This document shows, one piece after another, positions 6,381 through 12,635 of a stretch of 24,229 bases of DNA. This stretch comes from GCA-2746795 sp964643965. Lineage in GTDB: Bacteria; Chloroflexota; Anaerolineae; Promineifilales; Promineifilaceae. The number at the start of each line of letters is the position of its first letter. Position 1 is the stretch's first letter. A model generated the notes under the pieces. That model searched no databases. It saw only the letters and a program-made list of their open reading frames with translations, and was not told where the DNA came from. The translations under genes and the position numbers were made by a program. Location: contig CAZXVH010000084.1 of the NCBI GenBank assembly GCA_964643965.1, positions 1 to 24,229 of the forward strand, given 5' to 3'.

Positions 6381-7906
6381 TGGATTGGTTGCAAGAACGC
6401 ACGGCAAAAAGCCCCAAAAAAGCAGCGCTGATCATCGGCGAACAGCGGTGGACGTTTGCTGCGTTAGAGCAGATGGTGAACAGCGTTTGTGTCCACTTGC
6501 AAAACGTGGGCGTCAAACCGGGTGATTTTGTGGGTGTGCTGCTGCCCAACTGCCTGGAATATGTGTGTCTCATCCACGCCCTGGCGCGGCTGGGCGCCGT
6601 TCTCGTGCCGCTCAACACCCGCCTTACAGAGGCGGAATTGGCGTGGCAGATAAAACATGTTGGCTGTAAATTGGTTTTGACAACTGAAGAAAGGGGAAAC
6701 AAATGGTCAATGGTTAATGGTCAATGGTCAATGGTCAATGAGACGTGGCTTACCGGAGACCTATCATTCACAATTCACAATTCGCAATTCACAATTCATA
6801 ATTATCAGGCGGTGATTTTCACCTCTGGCACTTCCGGCAAACCGAAAGGCGTACCGCTCACTTTCTACAATCATTTCTACAGTGCGCTGGCTTCCGCTTA
6901 CCGGTTGGGGGTGCTGCCGGATGATGTGTGGCTGAGTTGTTTGCCGCTTTACCATGTGGGTGGGCTGGCGGTGATTTGGCGCAGTTGTTTGTACGGAACG
7001 GCCGTTAATCTGCATCCTCGTTTCATTTTGGAAGAAGTCAACCAGGCGCTCGACAGCCTGCCCATCACCCTCATCTCTCTGGCGCCGACGATGCTTTACC
7101 GCCTTCTGGAAACGCGGAATAGCTGGCCCGAAACCTTGCGCCTGGCGCTCATCGGCGGCGCGGCGGCCCCTTCCGATCTCGTCGCCAGAGCGAAAGCTGC
7201 CAACGTGCCCATTGCCACCACCTATGGCCTGACGGAAGCCGCTTCCCAAGTGGCGACGATGCTGCCAGCGGATGTGGCGAAAAAGCCGGGCAGCGTGGGC
7301 AAACCTTTATTGTTTACCAGCGTGGAGATTGTGGCTGAAAACGGCCGTTCTCTCCCCCCAAACAGATACGGCGAAATAGTGGTGACAGGGCCGACGGTGA
7401 TGGGCGGATATTTTGACAGTGAACAAGGGACAGTGGACAGTGAACAGTTTACAGTGGGCAGTGAACAGTTTACAGTGGGCAGTGGACAGGGGACAGGGGA
7501 CAGGGATTCATCCTTCCTCCCTCATCCTGCATCTTTCCACACCGGCGACATCGGCTATTTGGACGAGGATGGCGATTTGTGGGTTGTGCAGCGGCGCACC
7601 GATTTGATCCTGTCTGGCGGCGAGAATGTGTATCCGGCCGAGGTGGAAGCGGTGTTGAAGCGCCATCCGGCCGTGGCGAATGTCTGTGTGGTGGGGACGC
7701 CAGATGCGGAATGGGGGCAAGTGGTGGCGGCGATGGTGCAGTTGAAACCAGAGTCATCGTTGACGGAGGTGGATTTGCTGGCATTCAGTCGAGAGCAACT
7801 GGCGGGATACAAACAACCGCGGCGATTCCTGTTTGTTGACCAGCTACCGCAAACGGCTTCGGGGAAAATTGCGCGAACGAAAGTTATAGAAATATTATCA
7901 GAATAA
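6380..7906 (+). CDS. menE: 2-succinylbenzoate--CoA ligase
   Basis: Adenylate-forming ligase that activates o-succinylbenzoate with ATP and CoA ahead of MenB. Motifs are IFTSGTSGKPKGVPLT (about 145-160, phosphate loop), TYGLTEAASQVATM (about 280), GDIGYLDEDGDLWVVQRRTD (about 389-408), SGGENVYPAEVE and the C-terminal TASGKIARTKV carrying the catalytic Lys. The 508 residues include two repeat-derived insertions: residues about 108-141 (6702-6800), just before the phosphate loop, and about 346-387 (7416-7540), between GGYF and HTGD where relatives have a short NRPEAT-type linker. Both keep the frame open and fall in loops, so the enzyme is plausibly active. The ATG at 6380 lacks a clear ribosome binding site. 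Confidence 0.95.
   Translation: MDWLQERTAKSPKKAALIIGEQRWTFAALEQMVNSVCVHLQNVGVKPGDFVGVLLPNCLEYVCLIHALARLGAVLVPLNTRLTEAELAWQIKHVGCKLVLTTEERGNKWSMVNGQWSMVNETWLTGDLSFTIHNSQFTIHNYQAVIFTSGTSGKPKGVPLTFYNHFYSALASAYRLGVLPDDVWLSCLPLYHVGGLAVIWRSCLYGTAVNLHPRFILEEVNQALDSLPITLISLAPTMLYRLLETRNSWPETLRLALIGGAAAPSDLVARAKAANVPIATTYGLTEAASQVATMLPADVAKKPGSVGKPLLFTSVEIVAENGRSLPPNRYGEIVVTGPTVMGGYFDSEQGTVDSEQFTVGSEQFTVGSGQGTGDRDSSFLPHPASFHTGDIGYLDEDGDLWVVQRRTDLILSGGENVYPAEVEAVLKRHPAVANVCVVGTPDAEWGQVVAAMVQLKPESSLTEVDLLAFSREQLAGYKQPRRFLFVDQLPQTASGKIARTKVIEILSE
6702..6800. repeat. Two heptad arrays inside menE (AATGGTC x5 and ATTCACA x5)
   Basis: Units AATGGTC, AATGGTT, AATGGTC x3 run from 6702 to 6736. Units ATTCACA, ATTCACA, ATTCGCA, ATTCACA, ATTCATA run from 6766 to 6800. 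The second array is the same family as the arms around the four-helix-bundle gene at 2424. The insert is translated as about 34 extra residues, including SMVNGQWSMVN and FTIHNSQFTIHN. Confidence 0.9.
7416..7540. repeat. Heptad arrays inside menE (ACAGTGG / CCTCATC type)
   Basis: Thirteen consecutive 7-bp units of ACAGTGG, ACAGTGA, ACAGTTT and ACAGGGG type fill 7416-7506. Five pyrimidine-rich units (ATTCATC, CTTCCTC, CCTCATC, CTGCATC, TTTCCAC) fill 7506-7540. They encode about 42 residues such as SEQFTVGSEQFTVGSG. Confidence 0.9.
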
Positions 7907-7929
7907 TTGCTCCCGTAACGGGATCGTGA

Positions 7930-7935
7930 TAGAAT
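7930..7935 (+). promoter_or_regulatory. -10 box TAGAAT of higB, leaderless type
   Basis: TAGAAT ends 6 nt before the higB ATG, which places the expected transcription start at or next to the start codon. No ribosome binding site is present. Confidence 0.5.
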
Positions 7936-7941
7936 GCCACT

Positions 7942-8235
7942 ATGAGAATTATCGCTCGTAAAACCTTGCGCGAATTCTGGGAAAAACATCCAGACGCTGA
8001 ACAACCATTGCGGGCATGGTTCACCGATGCCATTCAATCCGAGTGGAAAACACCGTCTGATATCAAGGAAAACTATCAAAACGCCAGCTTTATTGCCAAT
8101 AATCGCGTTGTTTTTAATATCAAAGGCAACAAATACAGGCTGATTGTAGCTATCAACTATCCATATGGCATTGTTTATGTTCGTTTCATTGGCACACATC
8201 GAGAGTACGACCAGATCAATGCAACTGAAATTTGA
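7942..8235 (+). CDS. higB: HigB-family toxin (mRNA interferase)
   Basis: A 97-residue RelE-superfamily toxin of a type II toxin-antitoxin pair, expected to cleave mRNA at the ribosome. Recognised family stretches are RKTLREFWEKHPDAEQPLRA (6-25), the SEWKTPSDIKENY segment, NRVVFNIKGNKYRLIVAINY (about 55-74) and the C-terminal YVRFIGTHREYDQI, which carries the usual basic and His residues. It precedes its antitoxin by 9 bp, the usual toxin-first HigBA order. A -10-like TAGAAT lies 6 nt before the ATG. The pair sits between menE and the Uma2 gene, so it interrupts the men cluster and was probably acquired. Confidence 0.92.
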   Translation: MRIIARKTLREFWEKHPDAEQPLRAWFTDAIQSEWKTPSDIKENYQNASFIANNRVVFNIKGNKYRLIVAINYPYGIVYVRFIGTHREYDQINATEI

Positions 8236-8244
8236 GCGGTTATC

Positions 8245-8616
8245 ATGAATATTCGTCCTATCAAAACAGAAGCTGACTACGAAAATACGTTATATATGAT
8301 CGAACAGTTATGGGATGCCCAACCTGGCACAGCAGAAGGCGATAAACTAGACATTTTGGCAACGCTGGTAGACGCCTACGAAAATCAAAATTTTCCCATT
8401 CTCCCACCGGATCCAGTTGAGGCTATCCTCTTTATTATGGAGAACACAGGGTTAACGCGACGTGATTTGGAGCCTTATATAGGCACACGCGCCCGTGTTT
8501 CAGAAATTGTTAACCGGAAACGGCCGTTATCCCTCACGATGATCCGCAAATTGAATAAGGGCTTGGGTATTCCCGCCGAAATACTCGTGCAACCCTACGA
8601 CCTGGAAGCAGCGTAA
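8245..8616 (+). CDS. higA: HigA-family antitoxin with XRE helix-turn-helix
   Basis: A 123-residue antitoxin that should bind and neutralise the preceding toxin and repress the pair through its C-terminal HTH. The N-terminal MNIRPIKTEADYENTL and the GDKLDILATLVDAYE segment are characteristic of this HigA subfamily. The HTH covers about residues 65-110 (ENTGLTRRDLEPYIGTRARV then SEIVNRKRPLSLTMIRKL). A copy of AACGGCCGTT at 8519 encodes the KRPL part of the HTH region. ATG 8245 follows the toxin stop by 9 bp with no strong ribosome binding site. Confidence 0.92.
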   Translation: MNIRPIKTEADYENTLYMIEQLWDAQPGTAEGDKLDILATLVDAYENQNFPILPPDPVEAILFIMENTGLTRRDLEPYIGTRARVSEIVNRKRPLSLTMIRKLNKGLGIPAEILVQPYDLEAA

Positions 8617-8666
8617 TCTCTTTTTAGGCAAGACATAAATGGGAAACGGCCGTTCTCAATCCGTGC

Positions 8667-8672
8667 TACAAT
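8667..8672 (+). promoter_or_regulatory. -10 box TACAAT upstream of the Uma2 gene
   Basis: TACAAT directly precedes an ATG at 8673. Initiation about 7 nt downstream would give a leader of roughly 15 nt containing AGAGGTG before the ATG at 8694, which favours that start. Confidence 0.4.
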
Positions 8673-8693
8673 ATGCCCCAAGAGGTGAAACAA

Positions 8694-9278
8694 ATGGAAA
8701 CACAAACCTTTATTCAAGAACCAACCACTGCCTCGCAAAAAAAGCTCATCACTGGGGAAGAATTTTTCCGTATGCCTGACATGGGTTCCGCTGAATTAAT
8801 AGCCGGGGAGATAGTGACACAGATGCCAACCGGACACCTACATGGATTCATCGAAAACATCATTGGCGCATTGTTATACATTTACTTGAAGTCAAACCAG
8901 ATTGGCCGCGCCTTAACTGGCGAGGTCGGCATCTACACCAAACGGAATCCAGACCAAATCCGCGCCGCCGATGTAGTTTTTATTTCTCATGAACGGCTAT
9001 CCCAGGCCCAAGAAACAGGCTATTTGGATGTGGCGCCAGAATTGGTCGTAGAAATTATGTCTCCCGCCAATACCTGGACAGAAGCACAAGAAAAATTAGC
9101 GGAATATTTTGCCATCGGTGTGCAAGTCGTGTGGATTGTCGATCTACAGTTAGAACAAGTCCACGTCTATCATTCACTCGAACAATTCAAACTACTGCAA
9201 AAACAAGACGATTTGACCAGTGAAGAAATTCTACCGGGCTTTCGTGTGGCCTTAACTGAAATTTTTGATGCAGAGTAG
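8694..9278 (+). CDS. Uma2-family putative endonuclease (DUF820, PD-(D/E)XK fold)
   Basis: A protein of the Uma2/DUF820 family, very abundant in Chloroflexota and Cyanobacteria, with a restriction-endonuclease-like fold but no well-defined cellular role. Characteristic parts are EEFFRMPDMGSAELIAGEIV (about 22-41), MPTGHLHGFIE, GEVGIYTKRNPDQIRAADVV with the putative active-site Asp, then YLDVAPELVVEIMSPANTW with the putative Glu, and AEYFAIGVQVVWIVD. The start at 8694 is preferred because AGAGGTG lies 6 bp upstream; 8673 would add seven residues. The end overlaps menH by 11 bp. The gene lies within the men cluster downstream of HigBA and is probably part of the same accessory insertion. Confidence 0.88.
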   Translation: METQTFIQEPTTASQKKLITGEEFFRMPDMGSAELIAGEIVTQMPTGHLHGFIENIIGALLYIYLKSNQIGRALTGEVGIYTKRNPDQIRAADVVFISHERLSQAQETGYLDVAPELVVEIMSPANTWTEAQEKLAEYFAIGVQVVWIVDLQLEQVHVYHSLEQFKLLQKQDDLTSEEILPGFRVALTEIFDAE

Positions 9279-10107
9279 GCTAAATAATGTTTCTTATTAT
9301 TATGAGCGAACGGAGGAGTTCCGAACACTGAGCTTGTCGAAGTGTCCGGTACTCCTCCTGCTTCATGGCTATACGGGCAGCTCCCAAAACTGGCAGCCGC
9401 TCCTGCCCGGTCTGACGCCCCACTTTCAAATTATCGCCCCCGACATTCTGGGTCACGGCCGTTCCGCCAGCCCCTCAGATCCCACCCGCTACCACATGGC
9501 CCAGGTCGCTGCCGACATCGTCGCCCTGCTCGACCAACAAACTGACCAACCCACGCACCTACTCGGCTACTCCATGGGGGGACGCCTGGCGCTCTATTTG
9601 ACCGTGCATTACCCAGAACGCTTTGCATCCCTGATTTTGGAAAGCGCCTCCCCCGGCTTAAAAACAGAAGCAGAACGCGCCGAACGCCGTCAACGCGACA
9701 ACGCCTTGGCCGGGCGCATCGAACGCGACGGCATCGAAGCGTTCGTGGATTTTTGGGAATCATTGCCGCTGTGGGACAGTCAGAAACAATTATCAGCAGA
9801 AACTCGCGCTCGTCTACGCCAACAACGACTGCAAAATAATCCGCTTGGCCTGGCGAACAGTTTACGTGGCATGGGAACTGGTATGCAGCCATCGCTCTGG
9901 CACAAGCTGTCCGAAATCACCATGCCCGCGCTGCTGCTAACTGGCGAATTGGATCATAAATTCTGCACGATTGGGGAAGAAATGGCTCAGTTAATTCCGC
10001 AAGCCACCCATCACACTGTTCCTGGTGCAGGCCACACCATCCATCTGGAAAAACCAACACAATACACACAAAACGTGGTATCGTTCCTAAAAAATATCAA
10101 GGGTTGA
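9268..10107 (+). CDS. menH: 2-succinyl-6-hydroxy-2,4-cyclohexadiene-1-carboxylate synthase
   Basis: Alpha/beta-hydrolase-fold enzyme that eliminates pyruvate from the MenD product. Marks: oxyanion strand HGYTGSSQNW (33-42), GHGRSASP, nucleophile elbow LLGYSMGGRLALY with Ser102, the MenH-typical SASPGL (126-131), Asp229 in GELDHKF and His256 in GAGHTIHLE. Length 279. ATG 9268 overlaps the Uma2 stop; a TTG sits one codon earlier. Normal MenH proteins pass directly from a YYERTG-like strand to LLLLHG. Here about 15 residues (EEFRTLSLSKCPVL) are inserted at that joint and are encoded by a hairpin repeat at 9312-9358. The insert is in a loop, so activity is plausible. Confidence 0.93.
   Translation: MQSRLNNVSYYYERTEEFRTLSLSKCPVLLLLHGYTGSSQNWQPLLPGLTPHFQIIAPDILGHGRSASPSDPTRYHMAQVAADIVALLDQQTDQPTHLLGYSMGGRLALYLTVHYPERFASLILESASPGLKTEAERAERRQRDNALAGRIERDGIEAFVDFWESLPLWDSQKQLSAETRARLRQQRLQNNPLGLANSLRGMGTGMQPSLWHKLSEITMPALLLTGELDHKFCTIGEEMAQLIPQATHHTVPGAGHTIHLEKPTQYTQNVVSFLKNIKG
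9312..9358. repeat. REP-like hairpin inside the menH N-terminus (ACTGAGCTTGTCGAAGTG type)
   Basis: The outer arms GGAGGAGT (9312-9319) and ACTCCTCC (9351-9358) are perfect inverted repeats. Inner arms CCG-A-ACACT and AGTGT-C-CGG continue the stem with two mismatches around the loop GAGCTTGTCGA. Translated, it gives the TLSLSKC signature. A relative at about 3988-4008 in menD encodes ALSLPKG. Confidence 0.8.
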
Positions 10108-10130
10108 GCCAGCTAGACCGCCTCTATCTC

Positions 10131-10328
10131 TCATGCTGGCACTTTGGCAAACAACACGCTGTTCACATCGGTAGATTGCCTGGCGTGTTCCAAGGTTAAG
10201 GTAACAACCTGCCCATCACGTGCATAATCAGCATAAGTATTTTGATTGATTTCAACAGTTTCCCACACTTCAGAATCATTAAATTCAATCAACAATGTGT
10301 CAGTTGCTTCAAAGTATCGGACTTTCAT
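10131..10328 (-). CDS. DUF2283 family small protein
   Basis: A 65-residue protein matching the DUF2283 family: MKVRYFEATDTLLIEFNDSE at the start, then a VEINQNTYADYARDGQVV segment, the usual pattern of short beta strands with a bend at TDTL and DYxxDG. Function unknown; members are scattered and often lie near toxin-antitoxin genes. AGAGG lies directly before the ATG on the minus strand. It converges with menH (23 bp between stops) and lies downstream of menA on the same strand, with 82 bp between, so it may be co-transcribed with menA. Confidence 0.75.
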   Translation of the reverse strand: MKVRYFEATDTLLIEFNDSEVWETVEINQNTYADYARDGQVVTLTLEHARQSTDVNSVLFAKVPA

Positions 10329-10410
10329 CCTCTATTCCCAGCCTTTTATGAGTACAACAAGTTTCAGAAAGGAACGAATTCGTTGTTTTCTAAAATTCGT
10401 TGTCATCCTC

Positions 10411-11334
10411 TCACAAAATTTGCCCAATGCCAAAAGTAAATACGAAAACGAGTGTGCTCAAGGAAAGTTGTTTGAGCATCGGGTTCAATTTTAGTGGATC
10501 GTATGTTTTCCAAACGGCCGTTCCATTCCTCACTAACAGCGGCAAAGACAGCACAAACAAAAACTGCCACGGGCTGGCATACGTCAGCCCCACATACACA
10601 AACGCCGCCACCACCGCCCCACTCAGCAAAATCCAATGGTAAATACGCGCCTTATGCGACCCTATACGAACTGGAATAGAATGCTTACCCGCCTGTCGAT
10701 CTGAATCAATGTCGCGGATATTGTTGACGTTCAGCACCGCCACCGACAGCAAGCCCACACTCGTCGCCGGCAGCAAAACCAGCCAGTTCCAGGAAAACGC
10801 CTGCAAAAAATATGTGCCCATCGTGCCCACCCAACCAAAAAAAACAAACACGAAAATGTCGCCCAGGCCGGCATAACCGTATGGGTTGCTGCCCGTCGTG
10901 TAACTAATCGCCGCCCAAATGGCCGCGCCGCCCAACAGCACAAACAGCGCCACGTACGGCAGCGCCGCCAAGCCCAGGGCCACAATTACCAGCGTCAGCC
11001 CAGACACGGCCGAAAACGCCGCAAAAATACCCATGGCCCATTTCATCTCACTGGCGGTGATGAGACCAGTTTGCACGGCGCGTTTTGGTCCCGCCCGCTC
11101 GATATGATCTGCGCCATGAACGGAATCGCCGTAATCGTTGGCTAAGTTGGAGAGGATTTGCAGGAAAACGGCCGTGATCACACACAACAGCGTCACCGGC
11201 CAGCTAAACGCCTCATCGGCAGCGGCTAAAAAGCCACCCAAAATGGAACTAGCCACCGCCAACGGCAAAGTGCGGGGGCGCATGGCCGCCAGCCACGCCT
11301 GTTTCTTAGTAGATTGAATACTTGCTTGTGTCAT
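10411..11334 (-). CDS. menA: 1,4-dihydroxy-2-naphthoate polyprenyltransferase
   Basis: UbiA-superfamily membrane enzyme that attaches the polyprenyl chain to 1,4-dihydroxy-2-naphthoate, giving demethylmenaquinone. The two Asp-rich motifs are visible: NLANDYGD (63-70, continuing SVHGAD) and NNIRDIDSD (204-212). The N-terminal AMRPRTLPLAVASSILGG is typical of MenA. About eight or nine hydrophobic segments span the 307 residues. The gene faces menH and is divergent from the DCC gene. Its -10 box TATAAT lies 8 nt before the ATG, so the mRNA is probably leaderless. Being on the opposite strand, it is regulated apart from menD-B-E-H. Confidence 0.95.
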   Translation of the reverse strand: MTQASIQSTKKQAWLAAMRPRTLPLAVASSILGGFLAAADEAFSWPVTLLCVITAVFLQILSNLANDYGDSVHGADHIERAGPKRAVQTGLITASEMKWAMGIFAAFSAVSGLTLVIVALGLAALPYVALFVLLGGAAIWAAISYTTGSNPYGYAGLGDIFVFVFFGWVGTMGTYFLQAFSWNWLVLLPATSVGLLSVAVLNVNNIRDIDSDRQAGKHSIPVRIGSHKARIYHWILLSGAVVAAFVYVGLTYASPWQFLFVLSLPLLVRNGTAVWKTYDPLKLNPMLKQLSLSTLVFVFTFGIGQIL

Positions 11335-11342
11335 GGCGGGGG

Positions 11343-11348
11343 ATTATA
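11343..11348 (-). promoter_or_regulatory. -10 box TATAAT of menA, leaderless type
   Basis: The minus strand reads TATAAT, then 8 nt of C-rich spacer, then ATG. There is no Shine-Dalgarno sequence in the spacer. Confidence 0.55.
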
Positions 11349-11359
11349 GCCGACCTAAA

Positions 11360-11411
11360 GCGTGATGCGTAATGCGTGATGGCCGCATGAGAATCCATTC
11401 ACGAATCACGC
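11360..11411. repeat. Inverted heptad arrays between menA and the DCC gene
   Basis: Units GCGTGAT, GCGTAAT, GCGTGAT run from 11360 to 11380. Units ATTCACG, AATCACG of opposite polarity run from 11397 to 11410. The element lies between the -10 boxes of two divergent genes. Confidence 0.75.
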
Positions 11412-11420
11412 CAGGCATAT

Positions 11421-11426
11421 TAAAAT
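11421..11426 (+). promoter_or_regulatory. -10 box TAAAAT of the DCC gene, leaderless type
   Basis: TAAAAT is followed by GCCCAC and then ATG at 11433: the 6-nt spacing seen at several other genes here. It supports 11433 as the real start. Confidence 0.5.
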
Positions 11427-11432
11427 GCCCAC

Positions 11433-11804
11433 ATGGATAAACCTCTTCTCATTTACGATGGCGACTGCGGCTTTTGAGAAAAATTGGCGCGTCTCGTGCA
11501 GACGTGGACACAAGGCCAGGTCGAACCGCAACCCTGGCAAGCCATACCCAACCAGATGGCAGCCCTCGGCCTGACTGCGGAAGATGGCATGGCAAAAGCG
11601 TGGTTTGTGGCAGAAAACGGAGACCTGAGCGGTGGCGCAGAAGCCGTCAACAGAGCCATGCGTCGCTGTTGGTGGATAAAACCTTTCACCTTTCTTTATC
11701 CGCTGCCCGGCATTCGCCAACTGGAAGATTGGGTATACCAATGGGTCGCCGACAACCGGCATCGCCTGGCTCGATCTTGCAGGCGCCCTGCCCAAAGAAG
11801 ATGA
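11433..11804 (+). pseudogene. DCC-family thiol-disulfide oxidoreductase with in-frame UGA at the second Cys (recoded or broken)
   Basis: From ATG 11433 the protein reads MDKPLLIYDGDCGF, then TGA (11475-11477), then EKLARLVQTWTQGQ and a full-length remainder including GWPL-like WFVAENGDLSGGAEAVNRAM, FLYPLPGIRQLEDWVYQW and NRHRLAR. This is the DUF393/DCC family, whose name comes from the DxxCxxC redox motif. The UGA falls exactly on the second Cys. The frame after it stays open for 108 codons. Either UGA is read as selenocysteine, giving CxxU, or a Cys codon has mutated to a stop. A possible hairpin (CGTCT/AGACG, 11490-11504) starts its loop 17 nt after the UGA. Against function: near 11785 another frame reads GALPKEDDPNESDDWV to a stop at 11832, so a 1-nt frameshift may also exist. 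A start inside at TTG 11484 would lack the active site. Confidence 0.7.
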
Positions 11805-11862
11805 TCCAAACGAAAGTGACGATTGGGTCTGATCAGCAACCTGCCCGCCGCTTTTAGGCAGA

Positions 11863-11868
11863 TAAAAT
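11863..11868 (+). promoter_or_regulatory. Possible -10 box TAAAAT upstream of the small Cys-rich gene
   Basis: It would give a leader of roughly 110 nt before ATG 11982. The leader contains GTGACA/TGTCAC inverted repeats (11878-11893) and one AACGGCCGTT (11923). A GTG at 11878 is in frame with the gene and is an alternative, nearly leaderless start. Confidence 0.3.
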
Positions 11869-11981
11869 CGAGATCAGGTGACAAGTGTCACAAATTTAGG
11901 TGACAAATGCACCTTCTGTAGTAACGGCCGTTCCCCTATACTACAAGGCAATAGACACAGCTTAAAAAAAAGGAGAGACAT

Positions 11982-12303
11982 CATGAAAGTCATCATGGAC
12001 CGCAATTTATGTGACACCAGCCTCGGTTTTTGCCAGCGCTGCTCCGCCGCTTTCTTACGCCATCCCGAAGGCGTAGACCGGCTCTGCATCTTGGACATCA
12101 TCGACGATGGCAAAGAGAGCCTCACCCTGGAAATGTACACAGACGGCCGACACTTAGAAGTGGACCTGACAGAGGAAGACCAGGAACTGGCGGCCGTTGA
12201 AGGCTGGGAAGCATTGGTCGATTTCGATCCAGCCCTCTTCCGCACCGGCGCCAGTGCGCGTTGGCGAAAACTCCGCCAGATGCCCACCACACACGCCGAC
12301 TGA
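11982..12303 (+). CDS. Small Cys-rich protein of unknown function
   Basis: A 106-residue acidic protein beginning MKVIMDRNLCDTSLGFCQRC. Four cysteines lie in the first 36 residues (LCDTSLGFCQRC, then RLCILDI), spaced C-x6-C-x2-C, which could hold a metal or cluster, although the pattern fits no standard ferredoxin. The remainder (DDGKESLTLEMYTDGRHLEV, then DLTEEDQELAAVEGWEALVD) is probably beta strands followed by a helix. The start is chosen from AAAGGAGAG 7-8 bp upstream. It lies downstream of the DCC gene and upstream of a decayed cytochrome c fragment, so a redox link is possible but unproven. I do not recognise a named family. Confidence 0.65.
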
Positions 12304-12355
12304 TCCAGGCAGTCCGTTTGCTATCCCTAAAACTTGCCGCTTTTTGCCGCATCTG

Positions 12356-12505
12356 AATCGTTACAACTGTTTATCATGCCATCCCGGGCCAGAGGGACAT
12401 CGGCCGGGCCAATGCAGCGTTTGTCACGCCAGCGCCAGCCGTTGAGACAGCCTTGTTTTTGACCACGACGCCTATCCCGACTGCGCCGCCTACCCCCCAG
12501 ATTGA
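12356..12505 (+). pseudogene. Decayed multiheme cytochrome c fragment
   Basis: Within the 332-bp spacer 12304-12635, one frame reads NRYNCLSCHPGPEGHRPGQC SVCHASASR: two CxxCH haem-binding motifs (12368-12382 and 12413-12427). A TGA follows at 12443, and the same frame then continues as DSLVFDHDAYPDCAAY, where CAAY could be a ruined third CxxCH, to a stop at 12503. There is no start codon, ribosome binding site or signal peptide, so this is most likely the C-terminal relic of a small multihaem cytochrome. I see nothing else in the spacer apart from an AACGGCCGTT at 12611. Confidence 0.5.
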
Positions 12506-12635
12506 ACCAATCTTACATCTTCTGCCCACCCCTTTTGGGGCTGATGATTGAAAAGTGGGCGGCATGGTGTATCATAAGAGCAGGTTGAATGGCCGGTAGA
12601 AAAAACATGAAACGGCCGTTACCGAGGACACACAC

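Noticed and set aside
7416..7540. CRISPR-like repeat array
   Set aside because: Units are 7 bp, contiguous, without spacers, and are translated as part of menE; no cas genes are present.
11484..11804. Short DCC-like protein starting at TTG 11484
   Set aside because: It would lack the YDGDC active-site region, while an in-frame ATG with a well-placed -10 box exists at 11433.
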